Source of the DNA: Loktanella sp. IMCC34160
Lineage (GTDB): Bacteria > Pseudomonadota > Alphaproteobacteria > Rhodobacterales > Rhodobacteraceae
Direction: 5' to 3'
DNA: 64,000 nucleotides
Assembly (NCBI RefSeq): GCF_004145845.1
Contig: NZ_SELP01000001.1
Coordinates: 744,001-808,000 of the forward strand
In this document: in pieces, positions 53,666-61,996 of the stretch
Layout: the number at the start of each line of letters is the position of its first letter
How positions within the stretch are numbered: the stretch's first letter is position 1
The notes under the pieces: model-generated
The model's input: only the letters and a program-made list of their open reading frames with translations
What the model was told of the DNA's origin: nothing
Databases searched by the model: none
Program-made: the position numbers and the translations under genes

Positions 53666-54361
53666 TCAGAGGCTGATCGGCTCCAGCACGCTGGGTTCGA
53701 TCAGCCGCACGTTGGCGGGCAGGCCGTTCTTCAGGTCCTCGGCGTCCTGTGCAAGGATCGGGAAGGTCTTGTAGTGGCAGGGGATCACCACGTCGAAGTC
53801 GAAGAAACGGCGCGCCGCGTAGGCTGCCCCCTCCATGTCCATCGTGTAGTGCCCACCGGCGCAGAGGATGCCGATGTCTGGTTTGTAGCGGTCGGCGATC
53901 ACCTCCATATCCGCCATCACGTCTGTATCGCCCGAGACATAGATGGAATGATCTTCGCCCCGGATGATGAACCCGGCCTCGCCGCCCGCGTATTGCACGC
54001 CACCCCGGAAATCGATGCTGGAGGAATGCAGCGCATGCACCATGCTGACCCGCGCCGCACCCAGCGCGATGGTGCCGCCCTTGCCGAAGCCAAGGGTCTG
54101 GACCCCATCTTCGCTGCCCAGCAGCTCTGCCAGTTCGTGGATGCAGGCAATCGGCACCCCGTGATCCCGCGCAATCCCGATCGCATTGGCTGCGTGATCG
54201 CCGTGGCCGTGTGTCAGAAGGATCGCGGTGACGCCCGCCACGGCCTCTGCCTCGCGCTCTTCGGGGAAGGCGGGGTTGCCGGTCATCCACGGGTCGATCA
54301 GCAGCACCTGATCCTCGATCTCGATCCGAAATCCGGAATGTCCTAGCCAGGTGATTTTCAT
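53666..54361 (-). CDS. UPF0173 metal-dependent hydrolase
   Basis: 231 residues, beta-lactamase-like fold: MKITWLGHSGFRIEIEDQVL, HGHGDHAANAIG, YVSGDTDVMADMEVI and IPCHYKTFPIL complete the metal site. UPF0173 proteins are conserved and of unknown substrate. Stands alone on the minus strand. Confidence 0.9.
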   Translation of the reverse strand: MKITWLGHSGFRIEIEDQVLLIDPWMTGNPAFPEEREAEAVAGVTAILLTHGHGDHAANAIGIARDHGVPIACIHELAELLGSEDGVQTLGFGKGGTIALGAARVSMVHALHSSSIDFRGGVQYAGGEAGFIIRGEDHSIYVSGDTDVMADMEVIADRYKPDIGILCAGGHYTMDMEGAAYAARRFFDFDVVIPCHYKTFPILAQDAEDLKNGLPANVRLIEPSVLEPISL

Positions 54362-54418
54362 GGAGCCCTCCCTGTGATCCTATACGGGGCAGGATAGGGC
54401 AGGATGGGCGGGACGCAA

Positions 54419-55054
54419 ATGGATTGGATGGCGCAGTCGATCGACTATTGCGAACGGGTGGGGTTCGGGTTCTGGGACGAGCCGGTCAACGCGGTGACCA
54501 ACCTGTCCTTCGTCCTTGCGGGTCTGGTCATGTGGGGCCGCTGTCGGGGGCTACCCATGGGGCGGGCGCTGTCGGCGCTGATCATGGTGATCGGGGTGGG
54601 CAGTTTCCTGTGGCACACCTTTGCCACCCGCTGGGCCGAGATGGCCGATACCCTGCCCATTGGCATCTTCATTCTGACCTACCTGTTCGCGGTGAACCGG
54701 GACATGCTGCGCTGGCCCCTGTGGAGGGCGGCGCTGGGGACTGCGGCCTTTATCCCCTATGCGATGGTCGTTGTGCCCCTGGCCAATGCGCTGCCGTTCT
54801 TCCGGGTGTCGAACTTCTATTGGACCGTGCCACTGCTTCTGGTGATCTATGCCCTGATCTTCCTGCGGGGCCGGGCCGAGGCGCGGGGGTTCTGGATTGG
54901 CGCGGGTCTGTTGGCGGTGTCTATCTCGGTCCGGTCGGTGGACCGGGCGTGGTGCGAGGTGCTGCCCATCGGCACCCATTTCCTGTGGCACACGATCAAC
55001 GGCGTGATGCTGGGTTGGATGGTCGAGGTCTATCGCCGGTCCCGGATCACCTGA
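54419..55054 (+). CDS. ceramidase-like (CREST family) membrane protein
   Basis: 211 residues from ATG 54419 (ATG 54404 adds five residues). Seven likely helices. The CREST-type residues are visible: FWDEPVNAVTNLSFVLAGLV, VGSFLWHTFATRWAEMADTLP and the C-terminal pair GTHFLWHTINGVMLGW, that is Ser, Asp and three His for a zinc. This pattern belongs to alkaline ceramidases and adiponectin-type receptors. Ceramide as substrate is uncertain in this group of bacteria. Confidence 0.8.
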   Translation: MDWMAQSIDYCERVGFGFWDEPVNAVTNLSFVLAGLVMWGRCRGLPMGRALSALIMVIGVGSFLWHTFATRWAEMADTLPIGIFILTYLFAVNRDMLRWPLWRAALGTAAFIPYAMVVVPLANALPFFRVSNFYWTVPLLLVIYALIFLRGRAEARGFWIGAGLLAVSISVRSVDRAWCEVLPIGTHFLWHTINGVMLGWMVEVYRRSRIT

Positions 55055-55541
55055 CCTGCCGCAACGCGTCGTGCAATTCGCCATAAAGGGCACGGCGTTC
55101 CTCGGGGGTCAGGAAGCTGCCGATCTCCACCTCCCGGTCGCCGCCCCGAAGTGTCAGGTAGTCGGGCACCGGGCCGTCGTGGGGATGGAGACGGACCTGC
55201 ACCCAATAGGGGTTTGCCTCCCAGCGTTGACGGGGGCCGCGCGGGTTCTGCCGGACCAGTTCGATCCGGTCACGTGTCAGGGTCAGCGCCTCGACCAGTT
55301 CGCCATCCCGGTAGCTGCGGCCAAGGCCCCACCAGACCCCGGCCACCGCCAGAATCAGGAACGGCAACAGCCCCCAAAGCACCAGCGAGCCGACCACGGC
55401 CAGAAGCGGCAGCAGGAGAAACCCGGCGGTCAGGCCGATGAAGATGACGAAGCCGCGCTTGGGCAGGGACCGGTAGGGCCAAAGATGCAGCTCGGCGCCC
55501 GCATCGCTGTCCACGCGGGCAGAGGTCCATTCGTAGGGCAT
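55047..55541 (-). CDS. DUF2244 membrane protein
   Basis: 164 residues from ATG 55541 (MPYEWTSARVDSDAGAELHL); ATG 55595 is a longer option. LHLWPYRSLPKRGFVIFIG leads into two helices (FIGLTAGFLLLPLLAVVGSL, WGLLPFLILAVAGVWWGL), then a soluble C-terminus. DUF2244 genes often lie near cytochrome oxidase genes; here it is downstream of ctaD, separated by a repeat and a terminator. The end overlaps the convergent ceramidase-like gene by 8 bases. Confidence 0.83.
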   Translation of the reverse strand: MPYEWTSARVDSDAGAELHLWPYRSLPKRGFVIFIGLTAGFLLLPLLAVVGSLVLWGLLPFLILAVAGVWWGLGRSYRDGELVEALTLTRDRIELVRQNPRGPRQRWEANPYWVQVRLHPHDGPVPDYLTLRGGDREVEIGSFLTPEERRALYGELHDALRQVR

Positions 55542-55632
55542 GATCGTCCGGGGCTGGTTCGCGTCCGGCGTAAGGGTAGCGGTGGCCGGGATCATGTAAA
55601 GGGGCCAGCCGGTCGCAGGGGCGGCGGCGGAT

Positions 55633-55703
55633 GGTGGGTCAAGACCCACCTTACACCATCGGCCGGCCGGGCACGGAACCCCTAAGGTGGGTTTCAAACC
55701 ACC
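55633..55703. repeat. structured intergenic repeat, copy 4 (short form)
   Basis: GGTGGGTC-AA-GACCCACC (55633-55650) and GGTGGGTT-TC-AAACCACC (55686-55703, one base off perfect) face each other through CTTAC and CTAAG. The middle holds CGGCCGGCCG. It lies between ctaD and the DUF2244 gene. Confidence 0.8.
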
Positions 55704-55710
55704 CGTCCAA

Positions 55711-55747
55711 AACGAAACCGGCCCCGGAGATCGCTCCGGGGCCGGTT
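55711..55747 (-). terminator. strong intrinsic terminator of ctaD
   Basis: A 14-bp perfect stem AACCGGCCCCGGAG / CTCCGGGGCCGGTT (55716-55747) with a 4-base loop. On the minus strand it is followed by TCGTTTTGG. Twenty bases behind the ctaD stop. Confidence 0.8.
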
Positions 55748-55766
55748 CTGTTGGATCAGGTCGGGA

Positions 55767-57440
55767 TCAGTGGGCGTGGCCCTTGTCCCAGTCCTCCTGC
55801 TTCGGCAGCTGCTCGAACGTGTGTTCGGGCGGCGGCGAGGGCAGGGTCCATTCCAGCGTGTCAGCCCATTCGTTCCACGGGTTGTTTTCGGTCGCGTTGC
55901 GCGGGCGCATCAGGACGATGGCCAGCATCACGATGAAGAACAGGAACGAGGCAAAGGCGATGAAGGCGCCGATCGACGAGACATAGTGCCAGTAGGCAAA
56001 GGCCTCGGGGTAGTCGATGTAGCGGCGCGGCATGCCCTGACGGCCCAGGAAGTGCTGCGGGAAGAATGTGACGTTCGCACCGATGAACATCGCCCAGAAG
56101 TGCAGCTTGCCTGCCCATTCCGGGAACTTCCGGCCCGAGAACTTGGGCATGTAGAAGTAGATCCCGGCGAAGATGCCGAACACGGCGCCAAGCGACATCA
56201 CGTAGTGGAAGTGCGCAACCACGTAGTAGGTGTCGTGATAGGCCCGGTCGACGCCAGCCTGGCTCAGGACGATCCCGGTCACGCCACCGACGGTGAAGAG
56301 GAACAGGAACCCGAAGGCCCAGACCATGGGCGTCTTGAATTCAACCGACCCGCCCCACATCGTGGCGATCCAGCTGAAGATCTTCACGCCGGTCGGCACC
56401 GCGATGACCATGGTGGCCAGCATGAAGTAGGACTGCTGGGTCAGGGACATGCCGACGGTGTACATGTGGTGCGCCCAGACGACGAAGCCCAGCGCGCCGA
56501 TGGCGACCATTGCGTAGACCATCGGAAGGTAGCCGAAGATCGGCTTCTTCGAGAAGGTCGCGATGACGTGGCTGATGATCCCGAAGGCCGGCACGACGAT
56601 GATGTACACCTCTGGGTGACCGAAGAACCACAGGATGTGCTGGTACAGGATCGGGTCGCCACCACCTGCCGGATTGAAGAAGGTGGTGTCGAAGTTGCGG
56701 TCCATCAGCAGCATGGTGATGGCGCCTGCCAGAACCGGAAGCGACAGAAGGATCAGCCATGCGGTGACGAAGATCGACCAGGCGAACAGCGGCACCTTGT
56801 GCAGGGTCATCCCCGGGGCGCGCATGTTCAGGAAGGTGGTGATCATGTTGATCGCGCCGAGGATCGACGAGGCACCTGAGACGTGCACCGCGAAAATGGC
56901 GAGGTCCATGGAAATCCCGGTCTCGTTCGTGGACAGCGGCGGGTAAAGGACCCAGCCCACGCCGGACCCGGACTGACCGTTGCCACCGGGCGCGAGAAGC
57001 GACGCAACGCCAAGCGACACACCGGCCACATACATCCAGAAGGACAGGTTGTTCATCCGCGGGAAGGCCATGTCCGGCGCGCCGATCTGCAACGGCATCA
57101 GGTAGTTGCCGAAGCCGCCGAACAGGGCCGGAATGACCACGAAGAACATCATCAGCACACCGTGATAGGTGGTGAAGACGTTCCAGCGGTGTCCGTTGGG
57201 CGTACATTCGGCGGTCGCGTCAGCAACAAGACGCATCCCTTCCTGACACATGTACTGCACACCGGGCTCCATCAGCTCCAGTCGCATATAGACAGTCATG
57301 GCGACCGAGATGAACCCGACAACCCCGGAAACCCAGAGGTAAAGGATCCCGATATCCTTGTGGTTGGTGGACATGAACCACCGGGTAAAGAACCCCCGGT
57401 CGTCGTGATGTTCATGGCCGTGAACGGCTGCGTCTGCCAT
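55767..57440 (-). CDS. ctaD: aa3-type cytochrome c oxidase subunit I
   Basis: 557 residues from ATG 57440, behind GGGAGT. The haem-copper oxidase core is complete: [17 protein letters not shown], the copper/cross-link region [17 protein letters not shown] (Glu and Tyr of the proton path), [13 protein letters not shown], and the haem ligand histidines in [16 protein letters not shown]. The D-channel NxxxxN and Asp are in [20 protein letters not shown]. The C-terminus [20 protein letters not shown] is close to the Paracoccus protein I remember. It stands alone, apart from other cta genes, as in Paracoccus ctaDII. Confidence 0.96.
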   Translation of the reverse strand: MADAAVHGHEHHDDRGFFTRWFMSTNHKDIGILYLWVSGVVGFISVAMTVYMRLELMEPGVQYMCQEGMRLVADATAECTPNGHRWNVFTTYHGVLMMFFVVIPALFGGFGNYLMPLQIGAPDMAFPRMNNLSFWMYVAGVSLGVASLLAPGGNGQSGSGVGWVLYPPLSTNETGISMDLAIFAVHVSGASSILGAINMITTFLNMRAPGMTLHKVPLFAWSIFVTAWLILLSLPVLAGAITMLLMDRNFDTTFFNPAGGGDPILYQHILWFFGHPEVYIIVVPAFGIISHVIATFSKKPIFGYLPMVYAMVAIGALGFVVWAHHMYTVGMSLTQQSYFMLATMVIAVPTGVKIFSWIATMWGGSVEFKTPMVWAFGFLFLFTVGGVTGIVLSQAGVDRAYHDTYYVVAHFHYVMSLGAVFGIFAGIYFYMPKFSGRKFPEWAGKLHFWAMFIGANVTFFPQHFLGRQGMPRRYIDYPEAFAYWHYVSSIGAFIAFASFLFFIVMLAIVLMRPRNATENNPWNEWADTLEWTLPSPPPEHTFEQLPKQEDWDKGHAH

Positions 57441-57645
57441 GTGGCACTCCCGTATTGGCGTCAATTCCAGTGCGGGGCCGAGTCAGACTCCGCCCCACCA
57501 TTGGCAGTGGTTCTAAGGCGAAGGGGCGGGCGGGGCAATATTCGAAACGCCCGATGTGTCGGGATAAATTGGCGCACCCCGCGCCGGAACGCGGGGGTGT
57601 CGGGAATCGGTGGCCTCTTTCTGGGGGGATGGGGCCGCCGTTGCC

Positions 57646-57659
57646 TTGATTTGGATCAG
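57646..57659. promoter_or_regulatory. FNR-type box between ctaD and the aminotransferase
   Basis: TTGATTTGGATCAG matches TTGAT-N4-ATCAA at nine of ten fixed positions. It is 206 bases ahead of ctaD and 180 ahead of the aminotransferase, in a 398-base gap (57441-57838) that otherwise shows no gene. An inverted pair AATAG / CTATT lies near 57763-57779. Confidence 0.5.
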
Positions 57660-57838
57660 ATGGGCGGGCAGGGGGCGCGTTTCAACCCGCTGCGCGCCCG
57701 CGCTGGCGCCCTTGCCCTGCGATCCGATCACAAATTCAGGCCGGGCCGGGGCTTTTTTGAAATAATAGGTCAGGACTATTGACTAAAAGGCAGCACCTCG
57801 CCTTGTCTTGCGCAAACGATGTGCGAGGAGGGCACGGG

Positions 57839-59056
57839 ATGGAGTGGCATCATGTTCTGGCAGGGCGGACCGGGCGGATGAAGGCCTCGGAAATCCGCGA
57901 GTTGCTGAAGCTTCTGGACCAGCCCGACATCATTTCTTTTGCCGGGGGCATCCCGGACCCCGCATTGTTCCCCAAAGCCGCCTTTTCCGAAGCGATGACC
58001 GAGGCGCTGTCAGGGCCGGGCGGCGGTGCGGCCCTGCAGTATTCGGTGTCCGAAGGCTATCGCCCGCTGCGCGACTGGATCGCGGCGGAGATGGGCCGGA
58101 TCGGCGTGCCCTGCGACGCGGACAACATCCTGATCACCTCCGGATCGCAGCAGGCGCTGGACTACCTTGCCAAGCTGATGATCGATCCGGGCGATACGAT
58201 GCTGTTAGGCTGGCCGACCTATCTGGGCGCGCTTGGGGCCTTCAACGCCTATGAGCCGCGCTTTGATCAGCTTGTGCCCGGGGGAAACCGGGGTGCCGCC
58301 GACTATGCCGCCGCAGCCGAAGCCGCCGGCGGGCGGGTCAAGTTCGCCTATCTGTCCGTCGATTTCGCCAATCCCACCGGCGAAACCCTGTCACGGCGAC
58401 AGCGCGAGGCGGTCCTGGATCTGGCCGAGGCGCTGGATATCGCCATCGTGGAGGACGCGGCCTATCAAAGCCTGCGTTATGACGGAGAGGCCGTCCCGCC
58501 GATCCTTGCGCTGGAACTGGAGCGGACCGGCGATCTGGAAGCCTGCCGCACACTCTATTGCGGGTCGTTTTCGAAATCCCTGTCGCCCGGATTGCGGGTC
58601 GGCTGGGTTGTCGGGGCAAAATCGGTTATTTCGCGCCTTGTCCTTATGAAGCAGGCGGCGGACCTGCATTCCGCGACATTGAACCAGATCGCGACCCAGA
58701 AGGTCGCGCAATCCACCTTCGACGCCCATGTGGCGACCCTGCGCAGCGTTTATTCGGCGCGCCGCGACAAAATGTTGGATGCGCTAACGCGCCATATGCC
58801 CGAAGGGGTCAGCTGGACCCGGCCCGAAGGGGGCATGTTCGTCTGGGTGACCCTGCCGGTGGGGCTGGACGGCGCGGACCTGCTGGCGCGGTCGCTGGAA
58901 ACCGAACGGGTTGCCTTTGTGCCGGGGCGGGCATTCTTTGCCGACGGGTCGAACGGAAATACCCTGCGGCTTAGCTTTTCTTGCGCCGATGAGGCGATGA
59001 TCGAAGAGGGGATATCGCGGTTGGGCCGGTTGATCCGGGGGCAGTTGGACGGCTAG
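57839..59056 (+). CDS. PLP-dependent aminotransferase (2-aminoadipate/aromatic, MocR/LysN-like)
   Basis: 405 residues from ATG 57839, behind GAGGAGGG. Fold type I: IISFAGGIPDPALFPKAAF, ALQYSVSEGYRPLRDWIA, LITSGSQQALDYLAKLM, VDFANPTGETLSRRQREAVL, and the PLP lysine in YCGSFSKSLSPGLRVGWVVG. No DNA-binding domain, so a free aminotransferase of the 2-aminoadipate group rather than a MocR regulator. The substrate is unknown. The stop overlaps the stop of the convergent small gene within CTAG. Confidence 0.88.
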   Translation: MEWHHVLAGRTGRMKASEIRELLKLLDQPDIISFAGGIPDPALFPKAAFSEAMTEALSGPGGGAALQYSVSEGYRPLRDWIAAEMGRIGVPCDADNILITSGSQQALDYLAKLMIDPGDTMLLGWPTYLGALGAFNAYEPRFDQLVPGGNRGAADYAAAAEAAGGRVKFAYLSVDFANPTGETLSRRQREAVLDLAEALDIAIVEDAAYQSLRYDGEAVPPILALELERTGDLEACRTLYCGSFSKSLSPGLRVGWVVGAKSVISRLVLMKQAADLHSATLNQIATQKVAQSTFDAHVATLRSVYSARRDKMLDALTRHMPEGVSWTRPEGGMFVWVTLPVGLDGADLLARSLETERVAFVPGRAFFADGSNGNTLRLSFSCADEAMIEEGISRLGRLIRGQLDG

Positions 59057-59382
59057 GCGACCCGGTGCCCCGCCTTCGGCGCGTCCACGTCGCGCAGCAG
59101 CCGGCCAAGCTCTGACCGGTCGACGCTGCGGCTTTCGTCGGCAAGCGTCCGGATCAGGCCAATGCAGCAGTCGCGGGCGTCTTCGAACGGCACGATTGCC
59201 GCGATTTCGAGAACTTCACGGCCATAGGGTTCGTCCAGCCAGCGAACGAGGGTTTGCACCCCCGTGCCATGCGCGGCCTGAAGCCTTGCGGCACGGTTGA
59301 TCGCCTCGGCCATGATGCCAAGCTGGATCTGGCGTCTGCGAAAATGGAACGGGTTCGTGGTTCTGGATCGTCTGGCTGACAT
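59053..59382 (-). CDS. hypothetical protein
   Basis: 109 residues. A basic start (SARRSRTTNPFHFRRRQIQL) and a helical body (MAEAINRAARLQAAHGTGVQ, VRWLDEPYGREVLEIAAIVP, CCIGLIRTLADESRSVDRSE). It has no membrane helix. Not recognised; codon use is like the neighbours. The convergent overlap with the aminotransferase (four bases) supports a real, conserved end. Confidence 0.65.
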   Translation of the reverse strand: MSARRSRTTNPFHFRRRQIQLGIMAEAINRAARLQAAHGTGVQTLVRWLDEPYGREVLEIAAIVPFEDARDCCIGLIRTLADESRSVDRSELGRLLRDVDAPKAGHRVA

Positions 59383-59473
59383 GTTCGCTCACTCTCCCAT
59401 CTCCTGACGTGGCCGGTTGCGTTGCTGCGCCCGACACTCGCAAGGGTTGTTAACAAATGTGGCGAAAATGTGG

Positions 59474-59498
59474 CGGACCTATCCAAAAGTTAGGTCCG
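59474..59498 (-). terminator. terminator-like hairpin behind lipB
   Basis: CGGACCTA / TAGGTCCG, a perfect 8-bp stem with a 9-base loop. On the minus strand CCACATTTTCGCC follows. It lies 8 bases past the lipB stop. Confidence 0.55.
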
Positions 59499-59506
59499 AG
59501 CCGATT

Positions 59507-60169
59507 TTAGCCCGCGCAGCGGGGGGTAAGTGCGGTTTCAAAGGTCTTTTTCAGCGCAACATCGACGTCGTCCATGCTGACCGGAAGGCCCAGATCTACA
59601 AGGCTGGTGACCCCGTGTTCACGAATGCCGCAGGGCACGATCCCGTCGAAATGGCCAAGATCCGGTTCGACGTTGATGGAAATGCCATGGAAGCTGACCC
59701 ATTTGCGCAGGCGGATGCCGATGGCGGCGATCTTGTCTTCCTTCACCGATCCGTCCGGGTTCTGGCCCTTTTCAGGGCGTTCCACCCAGACGCCGACCCG
59801 ACCGGGGCGGATGTGGCCGGTCACGTTGAATTCGGCCAGCGCCGCGATCACCCAATGTTCAAGGTCACGCACGAAACAGCGCACGTCGCGCCCGCGTTCG
59901 CCGACGTTCAGCATGACATAGGCCACCCGCTGGCCCGGGCCGTGGTAAGTATATTGTCCGCCGCGCTTGCTGTCGTAGACGGGAAACCGGTCCGGGTCGG
60001 TCAGGTCTTCGCGCTTGGCCGAGGTGCCGGCAGTATAGAGCGGGGGATGTTCGACCAGCCATATCGCGTCCTCGGCCTCGCCCTTGGCGATCGCCTCGGC
60101 GCGCGCTTCCATAAAGGCGACGGCAGCGTCATAGTCGGTCAGCCCCGTGCTGGTGATCCATTCAACCAT
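59507..60169 (-). CDS. lipB: lipoyl(octanoyl) transferase
   Basis: 220 residues from ATG 60169 ([20 protein letters not shown]); the frame is open upstream but out of character. The active-site lysine K146 ([14 protein letters not shown]) and cysteine C180 ([17 protein letters not shown]) are present, as is the [12 protein letters not shown] octanoyl-binding loop. It transfers octanoate from acyl carrier protein to the lipoyl domains of 2-oxoacid dehydrogenases and GcvH. Confidence 0.94.
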   Translation of the reverse strand: MVEWITSTGLTDYDAAVAFMEARAEAIAKGEAEDAIWLVEHPPLYTAGTSAKREDLTDPDRFPVYDSKRGGQYTYHGPGQRVAYVMLNVGERGRDVRCFVRDLEHWVIAALAEFNVTGHIRPGRVGVWVERPEKGQNPDGSVKEDKIAAIGIRLRKWVSFHGISINVEPDLGHFDGIVPCGIREHGVTSLVDLGLPVSMDDVDVALKKTFETALTPRCAG

Positions 60170-60386
60170 CTGAACCGCGGGGCGCAGGGCCCCGTCCTGA
60201 ATTGCCTGCCCGATCGGGCATTCTGTGATCTTTTCAGGCTTAGACCGCTTTCCCCGGATTTGCCAGATCGGACGGCGGCGGCACGGTTTTCGCGGCAGGC
60301 CGGAGCCATGTCGGACAATCGTGAATTTTGCACTTGTCGTTGTCTGGACCATCGGCTAGAGAGCCGCCACCAAGCCAATGGCAAGT

Positions 60387-60473
60387 GCGGTCGTGGCGGA
60401 ATTGGTAGACGCGCAGCGTTGAGGTCGCTGTTCCTTAACCGGAGTGGAAGTTCGAGTCTTCTCGACCGCACCA
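60387..60473 (+). tRNA. tRNA-Leu (GAG)
   Basis: An 87-base class II tRNA. Acceptor stem GCGGTCG / CGACCGC, anticodon stem CAGCG / CGCTG with loop TTGAGGT, so the anticodon is GAG (60421-60423), reading CUC/CUU. A long variable arm follows, and the T-stem GGAAG / CTTCT with loop TTCGAGT. The discriminator A and CCA are encoded. No other tRNA is near. Confidence 0.95.
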
Positions 60474-60505
60474 TTTCCCAGACAGATCTGGGACACCACC
60501 GAACA

Positions 60506-60528
60506 GGCATCCCGAATGGGGTGCCTTT
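60506..60528 (+). terminator. terminator of tRNA-Leu
   Basis: GGCATCCC-GAAT-GGGGTGCC (one G-T pair), then TTTCGACTTT. A smaller hairpin CCCAGA-CAGA-TCTGGG (60477-60492) lies just ahead. Confidence 0.6.
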
Positions 60529-60799
60529 CGACTTTCCGGGCGCACCGCTTTTCCCGATTCTGGCTTGGTTGCGGATTATTTGGGCTAAGATCCTGACCGC
60601 CCTGCGGGACATTTTCCCGAATCCAGCGATTCTAAAGCCGAATCGTCGCAATTTCGGTCGAATACGCCGCAAACGCGGCCATTTTTTCGGAAATTATGCC
60701 TGATAGCGGCAAGACGGTTGCATCGCAAAACAGGGTTTGTTTTGCTGTGACGCGACAAGAGCGCAGCAAAAAAGCTGCCGATAGACAGGGAGAGTCGGT
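60529..60799 (+). promoter_or_regulatory. control region of the ABC-transporter operon
   Basis: A gene-free stretch. The inverted repeat GCAAAAC / GTTTTGC (60725-60731 and 60739-60745) lies about 55 bases ahead of the first gene and may be an operator. AT-rich blocks (AAAGCCGAATCG, ATTTTTTCGGAAATTATG) around 60634-60700 may hold the promoter, but I cannot fix the -35/-10 boxes. GGGAG (60788-60792) is the ribosome site for the TTG start. Confidence 0.4.
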
Positions 60800-61903
60800 T
60801 TGACGACATCTGGAACGGACGCCGCGTTCGTTGAATTTGAACGTGTGCAGAAGAGCTACGACGGCGAAACACTCGTTGTAAAAGACCTCAACCTTTCGAT
60901 GCCCAGAGGAGAGTTTCTGACGATGCTTGGGCCGTCGGGGTCGGGCAAGACAACCTGTCTGATGATGTTGGCCGGCTTCGAGACGGCGACCCACGGCGCA
61001 ATCCGCCTTGGTGGCCAGTCGATCAACGACATCCCGCCGCACAAGCGGGGCATCGGGATGGTGTTCCAGAATTACGCCCTGTTCCCGCACATGACGATTG
61101 CCGAAAACCTGTCCTTCCCGCTGGAAGTGCGCAAGCTGGGCAAATCCGTGCGGGAAGAAAAGGTCAAGCGGGCGCTGGACATGGTGCAGATGGGCGCCTT
61201 TGGCGGCCGCCGCCCGGCGCAGCTTTCGGGGGGGCAGCAGCAGCGGGTCGCCCTTGCCCGCGCGCTGGTGTTCGAACCGGAACTGGTGCTGATGGACGAA
61301 CCGCTTGGCGCACTGGACAAGCAGCTGCGCGAACATATGCAGTTCGAGATCACCCGCCTTGCCCACGATCTGGGGATCACCACGGTCTACGTGACGCACG
61401 ACCAGACCGAGGCGCTGACTATGTCGGACCGGGTTGCCGTGTTCAACGATGGCGTCATTCAGCAGCTGGCCCCGCCGGACGAGCTGTATGAAAGCCCGCA
61501 GAACAGCTTCGTTGCCCAGTTCATTGGCGAGAACAACACCCTGTCTGGCGTTGTGAAATCCATCGACGGCGACCGTTGCATCGTGGAACTTGACGGCGGC
61601 GGCGAGATCGACGCCAAGCCGGTCAACGTGTCCAAGGTCGGCGAGCGCACCACCCTGTCGATCCGCCCCGAACGGGTCGAGATCGACAAGAAGCGCCTGC
61701 ACAAGGATGCCCATACCCTTAAGGCCGAAGTGCTTGAGTTCATCTACATGGGCGACATTTTCCGGACCCGCCTGCGGGTTGCCGGTTCGGAAGACTTCAT
61801 CATCAAGACACGCAACGCGCCCGACCAGGTGCGTCTGCAGCCGGGAACCCAGATCGAAATCGGTTGGCTTCCGGAAGATTGCCGCGCGCTCGACGCCTCC
61901 TGA
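60800..61903 (+). CDS. PotA-type ABC transporter ATP-binding protein (polyamine/opine class)
   Basis: 367 residues from TTG 60800, seven bases behind GGGAG. Walker A GPSGSGKT (44-51), Q-loop FQNYALFPHMTI, signature LSGGQQQR (142-149), Walker B VLMDEP (163-168) and the H-loop VTHDQTEAL. A C-terminal TOBE domain (residues from about 240) is typical of the spermidine/putrescine importer ATPases. It powers import through the permease gene at the right edge, together with the binding protein that follows. Confidence 0.92.
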   Translation: MTTSGTDAAFVEFERVQKSYDGETLVVKDLNLSMPRGEFLTMLGPSGSGKTTCLMMLAGFETATHGAIRLGGQSINDIPPHKRGIGMVFQNYALFPHMTIAENLSFPLEVRKLGKSVREEKVKRALDMVQMGAFGGRRPAQLSGGQQQRVALARALVFEPELVLMDEPLGALDKQLREHMQFEITRLAHDLGITTVYVTHDQTEALTMSDRVAVFNDGVIQQLAPPDELYESPQNSFVAQFIGENNTLSGVVKSIDGDRCIVELDGGGEIDAKPVNVSKVGERTTLSIRPERVEIDKKRLHKDAHTLKAEVLEFIYMGDIFRTRLRVAGSEDFIIKTRNAPDQVRLQPGTQIEIGWLPEDCRALDAS

Positions 61904-61996
61904 GGGGCGCAGGCGCGTGCGAACGGAGTGGCCGACCCCCGCCCGGAGGGCGGTCACCTGAAACGATGAAACCGGGTTATAACACGGGAGAATAGT

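Noticed and set aside
27590-55703. The repeats as a CRISPR array
   Set aside because: Copies are many kilobases apart, with cores of differing length and no regular spacers or cas genes.
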